The position numbers and the translations under genes are program-made. A stretch of DNA of 5,776 bases. It comes from Candidatus Bipolaricaulota bacterium. Lineage in GTDB: Bacteria; Bipolaricaulota; Bipolaricaulia; UBA7950; UBA9294. The first letter of the stretch is position 1. Each line of letters starts with the position of its first letter. This document shows, one piece after another, positions 1 through 5,588 of this stretch. The notes beneath the pieces were generated by a model. That model worked only from the letters and a program-made list of their open reading frames with translations, ran no database searches and was not told where the DNA came from. The stretch spans positions 1 through 5,776 of the forward strand of contig JAJOKK010000035.1 of assembly GCA_021129875.1 (NCBI GenBank), written 5' to 3'.

Positions 1-180
1 GATCTTTGCTGACGTTGTCGATAGACCAACACGAAATGCGTGCATATACAAGGCAACTCGGGTTTATGGATACACGTTGAAAGAGGTTGGAAACCATCTT
101 GGCCTTTACTACTCGACAATCAGCACCATTGCCAAGCGTGTTGCTGGCTCAGAAACACCAAGAAAGAAGACCTGACCCCG
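1..180 (+). mobile_element. Right-hand part of a probable IS200-like / REP-associated element
   Basis: This is inferred from the transposase tail and the motif around its stop codon (AAGACCTGACCCC, 168-180). From memory, very similar strings recur next to such transposases in other bacterial genomes. The true right boundary is not proven; no target-site duplication or terminal hairpin can be recognised with the left end missing. If correct, the element lies within about 150 bp of the miaB start and could have changed that gene's upstream region. Confidence 0.4.
2..175 (+). CDS. C-terminal end of a Y1 (IS200-like / REP-associated) transposase, 5' end outside window
   Basis: Only the last 57 codons are visible; the gene is cut by the left window edge and ends at TGA 173-175. 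The visible protein contains GYTLKEVGNHLGLYYSTIS followed by TIAKRV (positions 68-142). This is the helix-turn-helix-like tail (pattern GYTxKEVxxxLGLHYSTIS.IxKR) that I know from the C-terminus of many Y1_Tnp / REP-associated tyrosine transposases. The catalytic HUH and tyrosine motifs would lie upstream and cannot be checked, so activity is unknown. The tail ends in a basic stretch (PRKKT), which looks natural rather than truncated. GC here is about 46% by hand count against roughly 60% in the operon, consistent with acquired DNA. A stand-alone DNA-binding protein with the same fold is a less likely alternative. Family assignment is from memory of motifs, not a search. Confidence 0.75.
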   Translation: MFADVVDRPTRNACIYKATRVYGYTLKEVGNHLGLYYSTISTIAKRVAGSETPRKKT

Positions 181-261
181 GCTGCCTTGTGCGCAATTAC
201 TGTACAGGGCCTGCCTCATTTCAGCCAGTATGGGTTTACTGAATGCTTACGTTGAATCGGC
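176..261. other. Intergenic spacer between transposase remnant and miaB regulatory region
   Basis: I see no supported gene, RNA or terminator here. An open frame runs through 40-255, but it overlaps the transposase tail in another frame and has no recognisable protein motif, so it is not called. Only weak short inverted repeats occur (for example TTCAG near 221 and CTGAA near 239), too short to be called a terminator. Confidence 0.5.
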
Positions 262-283
262 CTGAATTCAGCGCTGATCAGCG
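262..283. repeat. Two abutting perfect palindromes upstream of the miaB promoter
   Basis: CTGAATTCAG (262-271, perfect 10-bp palindrome) is followed without a gap by CGCTGATCAGCG (272-283, perfect 12-bp palindrome). Both share CTGA...TCAG arms. The second ends one base before the proposed -35 hexamer (285-290), where an operator would sit. Palindrome and position are seen directly; regulatory function is inferred. They could instead be left over from the adjacent mobile element. Confidence 0.5.
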
Positions 284-284
284 T

Positions 285-313
285 TTGATCGACCTGCGCC
301 GATCCGGTATATT
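285..313 (+). promoter_or_regulatory. Sigma70-like promoter of the miaB operon
   Basis: The -35 hexamer is TTGATC (285-290, 4/6 to consensus). The spacer is exactly 17 bp, and the -10 hexamer is TATATT (308-313, 5/6). Transcription would start near 318-321, leaving only about 5-8 nt before the ATG at 326. All four genes downstream are contiguous, so this is the best visible promoter for the whole operon. GATC palindromes overlap the -35 (287-290) and the spacer (301-304). Confidence 0.6.
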
Positions 314-325
314 GACGAACAGATC

Positions 326-1645
326 ATGCAAAAACACCTGTACATTGAGACCTGGGGTTGCCAGATGAATCGCCATCAGTCGGAAGGGATCGCCGGATTG
401 CTTGAGGAGCACGGCCTCTTCCTCACCGACTCGCTTGCTCTGGCCGATGTCGTGATCTTCAATACCTGCATGGTCCGGCAGAAGGCTGAGGAGAAGGTCT
501 ACGGCCGCATCGGCGCTATCGTCGAGCAGAAGAAGAAAAGACCGGTCCTGCTCGGGATCGGGGGATGTATGCCCCAGGTGCACGGGGAGAGCTTGTTGAG
601 ACGGTTCCCAGCGATCGATTTCCTCTTCGGGTCGAGCGACCTGGCCGCGCTCCCCTCCCTTATCGATGAGATTGAGGGGCGTAAGGGACGGATCGCCCAT
701 CTCCCCTCACCAATAGGGATCGACGAGGTCCCGTTCCGACGGGAGTCCATGGTGACGGCGATGGTTACAATCACCCAGGGCTGCTCAAACTCCTGTTCCT
801 ACTGCATCGTCCCTCGCGCTTGCGGTCCGCTGCGCAGCCGGCCGGCTGAACGGATCGTCGCTGAGGTGAACGGTCTGCTCACAGCCGGGTGTCGTGAGGT
901 ACTCCTTCTGGGTCAGAACGCTGATTCCTATGGAAGAGATCGCCCGGAATTCGGGGACTTTGCCGGCCTCCTCGCGCAAGTGGCTGCAACAGAGATCCCG
1001 CGTATCCGGTTCACAAGCTCCCACCCGCGTGATATGACCGAGCAGGTGATCGAGACGATCGCCGCACATGGAAATATCTGCAACCACATCCACCTCGCCT
1101 GCCAGTCGGGGAGCGATCGGATACTGCAGGCGATGAATCGCGGATATACGTGCGATCAGTTCCTGACAATCGTCAATGCGGCGCAACGGATGATCCCGGA
1201 GGTGAACATCACCACCGACCTTATCGTCGGCTACCCCGGAGAGAGTGAGAGCGACTTTTGTGATACCGTTCGGCTGATCGAGGAGGTCCGCTTTGGCTCA
1301 ATCTTCGTAGCAACATACTCCCCTCGCCCAGGGACGCACAGCGCCACTCTTTCCGACGACGTCGCCCCCGTTGTCAAGGGTGAGCGGTTACAGGAGATCC
1401 TTAGCCGGCAGCGCGCGATCGCCTTCGAGGAGAATCTCAGACAGATCGGGCAGACGGTGACGGTCCTTATTCTGGGGAGGACGGCCAAAGGGGCGTTCTA
1501 CGGGCGCTCGGAAGACCACCGCACGGTGATCATCTCCGGCGATGTCGAAATCGGTGAGTTCGTCCCCGTCCGTATCGAGACGGCGTCCGCTGCTGCGCTG
1601 GTCGGGCAGCCAGCGGTTCTGAGCACGGTAAAAGGAGCGAGATGA
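326..1645 (+). CDS. miaB: MiaB-family tRNA methylthiotransferase (ms2i6A37 synthase)
   Basis: A radical-SAM enzyme of 439 aa, normal length for the family. MiaB adds a methylthio group to C2 of N6-isopentenyl-A37 in tRNAs reading UNN codons; it is cytosolic and uses two [4Fe-4S] clusters. The N-terminal UPF0004 domain has the three auxiliary-cluster cysteines C12 (YIETWGCQMN), C48 (NTCMVRQKAEEKVYGR) and C81 (GGCMPQ). The radical-SAM CxxxCxxC is C153-C157-C160. MiaB signatures continue with LLLGQNADSYG (193-203), RFTSSHP (228-234), TTDLIVGYPGE (296-306) and YSPRPGT (331-337). A TRAM RNA-binding domain covers about 371-432. The start fits the family N-terminus exactly. There is no Shine-Dalgarno, and the promoter would leave almost no leader. 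The usual VPYTRGxExSR is here VPRACGPLRSR (162-172), and HLPVQSGSD is HLACQSGSD, so substrate preference could differ; RimO or MtaB are less likely from the N-terminus. It overlaps the kinase start by 4 nt. Confidence 0.87.
   Translation: MQKHLYIETWGCQMNRHQSEGIAGLLEEHGLFLTDSLALADVVIFNTCMVRQKAEEKVYGRIGAIVEQKKKRPVLLGIGGCMPQVHGESLLRRFPAIDFLFGSSDLAALPSLIDEIEGRKGRIAHLPSPIGIDEVPFRRESMVTAMVTITQGCSNSCSYCIVPRACGPLRSRPAERIVAEVNGLLTAGCREVLLLGQNADSYGRDRPEFGDFAGLLAQVAATEIPRIRFTSSHPRDMTEQVIETIAAHGNICNHIHLACQSGSDRILQAMNRGYTCDQFLTIVNAAQRMIPEVNITTDLIVGYPGESESDFCDTVRLIEEVRFGSIFVATYSPRPGTHSATLSDDVAPVVKGERLQEILSRQRAIAFEENLRQIGQTVTVLILGRTAKGAFYGRSEDHRTVIISGDVEIGEFVPVRIETASAAALVGQPAVLSTVKGAR
1633..1637 (+). promoter_or_regulatory. 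Ribosome binding site of the PfkB-family gene
   Basis: AGGAG at 1633-1637 lies 4 nt before the ATG at 1642, inside the last codons of miaB. It supports the start that gives MIITVTLNP, the usual N-terminus of 1-phosphofructokinase-type kinases. Confidence 0.6.
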
Positions 1646-2616
1646 TCATCACAGTTACACTCAATCCGGCGGTCGACAAGATCTACTGGGTCGACCGATT
1701 GAAGATGGGGCAGGTAGCTCAAGAGGAGTTCCTCACCCGCGCGCTGGAGAGCAGCACTTCCGCCGGGGGGAAGGGGGTCAATACATCAATCTTCCTCGCC
1801 CGTTTAGGGGTGGAGAACGTGGCGATGGGGTTCGTCGGCGGGCATATGGGCCACGTGGTCGTGCGCGACCTGCACGACGAGGGGGTGACGACCAACTTCG
1901 TCTGGGTGAACAGGGAGACGAGGATCAACGTAACCGTGCTCGAACAAGGCCATGAGCACGTCCCGATCTTGATCGACGAGCCCGGCGGCGCTGTCTCGCC
2001 GGAAGAGATCGACCGTTTCCTGCGCCGCTACAAACGGATGCTCTCTCGAGCGACCTGGGTCGTACTTGCCGGGAGCCTCCCTGCCGGGGTCGATCCCGAT
2101 TTCTACTGCCGGCTCACTGATATGGCGACGAAGGCTGGGGCAAAGGTCGCGTTGAGCGCCCGCGGGGATGCCCTCACCTGCGCCCTTCGTTCCTCTCCCT
2201 ACCTGGTCAAACCGGATACACGGGAGCGCCTCACTATGGAGGGGTCTGCTCTTACGACCAATGACGAGATCATCGCCGCCGGAAAAAAGCTCATCGAAAC
2301 CGGTGTCGGGGTCTTCATCGTCTCCCACGATGTGACCGGCGATATCGCAATCGCTAAGGATGCGGTCTGGGAGATCTCCACATCGGTGCAAGCGACGCAG
2401 TTCAAGAACCTGGTCGGGGCCGACGACGCCCTCCTCGGCGGGATCATCTACATGCTCGATAAAGGCGAGCCGCTCGACAAGGCGCTGCGCTTCGGCATGG
2501 CCGCAGGGATCCTGAGCGCGGAGAGCAAAGAGAAGGTCTGTCGAAATTACGATAATATTACGACGGAGATGAAGACCATCTCCATCGAGCGGCTGGATGA
2601 GGGGGATCAGACATGA
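1642..2616 (+). CDS. Divergent PfkB-family sugar kinase (FruK/LacC-like)
   Basis: At 324 aa it is close to the usual 300-320 aa of 1-phosphofructokinase (FruK) and tagatose-6-phosphate kinase (LacC), which transfer ATP phosphate to a sugar phosphate in the cytosol. Family features seen are TLNPAVDK (6-13), the substrate-site AGGKGVN (41-47), GFVGG (63-67), and VVLAGSLPAGV (140-150). The C-terminal ATP/anion-hole segment is NLVGADDALLGG (256-267), with D262 at the catalytic-base position. Several positions differ from typical FruK: GAGD is GADD (D261), the KPNxxE metal motif is KPDTRE (190-195), the usual DTSG is LSARG (171-175), and the SLGxxGA loop is SHDVTGD (228-234). The fold is clear, but the substrate is uncertain and activity may be altered. 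It overlaps miaB and the CBS gene through ATGA junctions, with AGGAG before the start. Family confidence is high; naming it fruK would go too far. Confidence 0.82.
   Translation: MIITVTLNPAVDKIYWVDRLKMGQVAQEEFLTRALESSTSAGGKGVNTSIFLARLGVENVAMGFVGGHMGHVVVRDLHDEGVTTNFVWVNRETRINVTVLEQGHEHVPILIDEPGGAVSPEEIDRFLRRYKRMLSRATWVVLAGSLPAGVDPDFYCRLTDMATKAGAKVALSARGDALTCALRSSPYLVKPDTRERLTMEGSALTTNDEIIAAGKKLIETGVGVFIVSHDVTGDIAIAKDAVWEISTSVQATQFKNLVGADDALLGGIIYMLDKGEPLDKALRFGMAAGILSAESKEKVCRNYDNITTEMKTISIERLDEGDQT
2599..2605 (+). promoter_or_regulatory. Probable ribosome binding site of the CBS-domain gene
   Basis: GAGGGGG at 2599-2605 lies 7 nt before the ATG at 2613, within the end of the kinase gene. Together with the ATGA overlap (2613-2616) it supports coupled translation of kinase and CBS protein. 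Confidence 0.5.
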
Positions 2617-3047
2617 AAGTCCGTGAGATCATGACCAAGGATCTGGTGTCATGCGAAGAAGACGTTTCCGTGCGTGAGTTGATCTTTATTCTTGACAGCG
2701 CCGGGATTCCGAACATTCCGATCGTTAACGAGGACGACAAAGTCGTCGGGTATATCTCGGAGAATGATCTGATCAAGGCGGCCCTCCCCGGCTACTTTGA
2801 GATGCTCCATACCACCTCGTTCATTCCGGATATGGATCAGATCGCCAAGAAGCTTACGAAGATCGCGGACGACCCGGTCGACAAGTACATGCAGCATGAT
2901 ATAGTCGTCATCACCGAGGACGACGACGACCTGCAGGCGGCCGACCTCATCATCCGCAAAAGACTGAAGAGCCTGCCAGTAGTCGATAACGAGGGGAGGC
3001 TGGTGGGGAAAGTCACGAGAATCGATCTCCTCCAACACCTTCTGTAG
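2613..3047 (+). CDS. Stand-alone tandem CBS-domain (Bateman module) protein
   Basis: A small cytosolic protein (144 aa) made of two CBS domains and nothing else. CBS1 covers about 3-57, starting REIMTKDLVSC and ending GYISENDL; CBS2 covers about 89-144, with KYMQHDIVVIT and GKVTRIDLL. Both have the ribose-contact (S/T)xxD signature, S49-D52 and T135-D138, so binding of AMP, ATP or another adenosyl ligand is plausible. The linker (about 58-88) is longer than a minimal pair and contains PGYFEML and SFIPDMD. An acidic run lies at 102-106. CBS pairs usually act as energy or redox sensors that regulate a partner enzyme or channel. Its start overlaps the kinase stop (ATGA), making the kinase the leading candidate partner. 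Its TAG is followed directly by the helicase ATG. No signal peptide or membrane segment is seen. Ligand and partner are inferred. Confidence 0.88.
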   Translation: MKVREIMTKDLVSCEEDVSVRELIFILDSAGIPNIPIVNEDDKVVGYISENDLIKAALPGYFEMLHTTSFIPDMDQIAKKLTKIADDPVDKYMQHDIVVITEDDDDLQAADLIIRKRLKSLPVVDNEGRLVGKVTRIDLLQHLL

Positions 3048-5588
3048 ATGCTAATGGCTTACCCCTTAGAAGAACTCGGATTCGCTCGCTTCCTTGTCGA
3101 GGGCGAGGATGGAACGATTCTGTTCGAGGAGGGGAGAGCACGATCGAACGATGGTTCAACGTCCCTCTCCGACCTTCCGCGGGTCGTATACCAGGAAGAA
3201 GGAGCGGCGGCCTCTACTGAGGCTGTGGCTGTTACAGCGGATCGTCCCGCAGCAATCGACCTGCGCCTCCTTAGCCGCACCCTCCATCCGACCTTCTCCG
3301 ATCACAGCCTCCCCGCCATCTGCCGGCACTACAACATCACGTTCAGCGACGAAGAGGCGCAGCAGGCAGTAGGGGCCCTCTTCCCCGCACTCCTCGCCGA
3401 TGCCATCCGACTTGATCCGGAGCTTCTCGCCCTCCTCAGCCAGCTTCTCCCCGCGTCCACCGGCGACCTGATGACCCGCCTGATCTCTTTTGCCGTCCAG
3501 CCGGCCGCTGCTCCTCCTGCACAAGAAAAAGGGGATACGCCAGCGCTTCTATCCGCTCCTCCGACAGTTGAGGAGGCACTTGCGCAAGACGGCCCGCTGG
3601 CAATGGGGCTGACCTCGTTCGAGGACCGGTCGGGGCAGCGCGACATGGCACAACGTGTTTGCGATCTTCTGGAGGAGGGAGGGACTCTTGTCGTGGAAGC
3701 AGGGCCGGGGACCGGGAAGACCTTCGCCTACCTTGTGCCGGCGCTCCTCTATCTGGACGATCATCCCAAGGAGCGCCTCATCCTCTCCACCCGCACCAAA
3801 CAGTTGCAGGAACAGGTCTATCAGAAAGACCTACCGTTTCTCACCGCGCGGCTCGCCCCTAAGATCAGGATTGCCCTACTCAAAGGACGGACGAACTACC
3901 TGTGCCAACGTCGGTGGCGGATCGTTCTCGATGAGACGATCGAGGGGCTGGAACAGGATCTCCTTCCCCTCCTCGCCCCGCTGGCGAGCTGGCTCGTCCG
4001 AACGGATACCGGGGATATAGAGGAGAACGGCGCCTTCTTCTCCGATCCGCGGGCACGCAAGCTATGGAACAGGCTGTACGACGACCCTCACCGCTGCCTC
4101 GGCCCGGCCTGCTTCCACTTTGATGACTGTTTCTCTTCCTTGGCCCGCCGACGCGCCAGACGCGCTGATCTGGTCGTAGTCAACCATTCTCTCCTCCTCG
4201 CCGATCAGCAGAGCGAACAGGGGATTATCGGAGACTATTCATCCCTTATCGTGGATGAGGCACATGCCCTGGAGGGGGCGGCACGGCAGGCGTTCACCGA
4301 AACGCTAGATCAGCGCGCCCTCGAGCGGCTCCTACGGGAGATCGAACACCCAACCGGCGGGCGTCGCACAGGCGGTTGGCTCACCCGCCTCCCTTTTCCG
4401 CCCACAGACACCCGGGCACTGCGGATCCATGATCTGCAAGAGAGCCTGCAGGGCATGAACACCCGCCTGTTCACTGAACTGGCTGCAAGCTTCCCCGCAG
4501 ACCTACGGGGGCGGCTACCGAAACTCGATGAGTTTCGGCCAAGAATCGAACGGCTGGTGCAGACAGCCGAAGAACTGAGCAAGGCGATCGAGGCGGTCGG
4601 CGAAACGCTCGGAACACTAACCGATACACAAGAAGCAAGGCGGGAGGCGGACGGCCTATCCACTGATGTAGAGAGGATCGCGTGCCTCTTCACCGTGCTC
4701 TTCTCCCCTCCTGCTGAGAACACGGTCCACTGGTACGAGCGCTACAAAGGGGAGATCCTTCTCCACTCTTCCCCCCTAGAGGTCGCCCCCTTTCTCGCGG
4801 AGCGCCTCTACCCGAAACTGGAGAAGTTCGTCCTCACCTCGGCGACCCTCTCTTTGGGAGGGGAGTTTGACTACCTTGACAGCTCCTTGGGCCTCTCCTC
4901 TGCCCCAGGCGCAGCGACGCACGCCGTTGCCGAAAGCCCATTTTGTTACGAAGACCGGATGCGTCTCTATCTACCCGCCTACTTTCCCCCGGTCACCGGC
5001 CCACTGGAGGAGTCAGCAGAGGCGATCGCTGCCTGCGCGCGCACTGCAGCCGATACGACCGACCGCAAAATCCTGGTCCTGTTCACCTCCTACCGCCTCC
5101 TCCGCGCCGTCCATCAGCGGCTGGCGCCCGGCGGGCGTGTCTTGGCGCAAGGGATTGACGGACCGCGGAGCAAGCTGACCGCGCGGTTCAAGGAGGAGCA
5201 AGGAGGGATGATCCTCCTGGGAACAGACAGCTTCTGGGAGGGAGTCGACCTCCCCGGAAGCGACCTTGAGATCTTGATCATCACCCGTCTGCCGTTCCCC
5301 GTCCCCACCGACCCCGTCTTTGCCGCGCTCGGAGAGAGGATCTCTGCCGCAGGGAAGGATGCGTTTCTCGACCTCTCCATCCCCCAAGCGATCCTCAAGC
5401 TGCGCCAGGGGGTCGGCCGCCTCATCCGTACGAATGACGACCGCGGCGCGGTCATTATCACCGACCAGCGGATCATCAAAAAACGGTATGGACACCTGTT
5501 CTCCGCATCTCTCCCAGTGCCGGGCAGGCAGATCAGGACCACAGAAGACCTGTTGAGCGACCTCGGGGCGTGGTTCTCTTCCGGTTGA
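3048..5588 (+). CDS. DinG/XPD-family Fe-S superfamily 2 helicase with degenerate exonuclease-like N-terminus
   Basis: An 846-aa ATP-dependent DNA helicase of the DinG/Rad3/XPD group, expected to unwind DNA 5'-3' in repair, R-loop or stalled-fork processing. Motifs: Walker A EAGPGTGKT (217-225, K224), Ia LSTRTKQLQEQ (246-256), DEAH 403-406, TSATL (597-601), LVLFTSY (676-682), GTDSFWEGVDLPG (725-737), and QGVGRLIR (787-794). Four cysteines, C286 (KGRTNYLC), C350, C355 and C361, fit a [4Fe-4S] domain. Residues about 1-150 resemble a shortened DnaQ/DEDDh exonuclease of the kind fused to Gram-positive DinG: 'DLRLLSRTLHP...SLPAICRHYNITF' matches its C-terminal half, but the acidic catalytic motif and the final H..D are missing. 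A proline/alanine-rich linker follows (about 151-185). The start directly follows the CBS stop and has no Shine-Dalgarno; ATG 3054 is an alternative. E. coli DinG and YoaA are relatives; I do not assign dinG as an orthologue. Confidence 0.9.
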   Translation: MLMAYPLEELGFARFLVEGEDGTILFEEGRARSNDGSTSLSDLPRVVYQEEGAAASTEAVAVTADRPAAIDLRLLSRTLHPTFSDHSLPAICRHYNITFSDEEAQQAVGALFPALLADAIRLDPELLALLSQLLPASTGDLMTRLISFAVQPAAAPPAQEKGDTPALLSAPPTVEEALAQDGPLAMGLTSFEDRSGQRDMAQRVCDLLEEGGTLVVEAGPGTGKTFAYLVPALLYLDDHPKERLILSTRTKQLQEQVYQKDLPFLTARLAPKIRIALLKGRTNYLCQRRWRIVLDETIEGLEQDLLPLLAPLASWLVRTDTGDIEENGAFFSDPRARKLWNRLYDDPHRCLGPACFHFDDCFSSLARRRARRADLVVVNHSLLLADQQSEQGIIGDYSSLIVDEAHALEGAARQAFTETLDQRALERLLREIEHPTGGRRTGGWLTRLPFPPTDTRALRIHDLQESLQGMNTRLFTELAASFPADLRGRLPKLDEFRPRIERLVQTAEELSKAIEAVGETLGTLTDTQEARREADGLSTDVERIACLFTVLFSPPAENTVHWYERYKGEILLHSSPLEVAPFLAERLYPKLEKFVLTSATLSLGGEFDYLDSSLGLSSAPGAATHAVAESPFCYEDRMRLYLPAYFPPVTGPLEESAEAIAACARTAADTTDRKILVLFTSYRLLRAVHQRLAPGGRVLAQGIDGPRSKLTARFKEEQGGMILLGTDSFWEGVDLPGSDLEILIITRLPFPVPTDPVFAALGERISAAGKDAFLDLSIPQAILKLRQGVGRLIRTNDDRGAVIITDQRIIKKRYGHLFSASLPVPGRQIRTTEDLLSDLGAWFSSG

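Noticed and set aside
40..255. 71-codon open frame on the plus strand near the left edge
   Set aside because: It overlaps the transposase tail in another frame, has no recognisable motif or Shine-Dalgarno, and its composition fits a chance frame.
278..700. Minus-strand open frames opposite miaB, the kinase and the helicase (for example 1804-2391 and 5114-5689)
   Set aside because: They are antisense to well-supported proteins with conserved motifs; GC-rich codons create long open frames on the opposite strand. No known motif was seen in them.
2419..2427. GADD in the kinase as evidence of a dead enzyme
   Set aside because: The catalytic Asp (D262) is kept, and the PfkB family pattern allows D at the preceding position, so this residue alone does not show inactivity.
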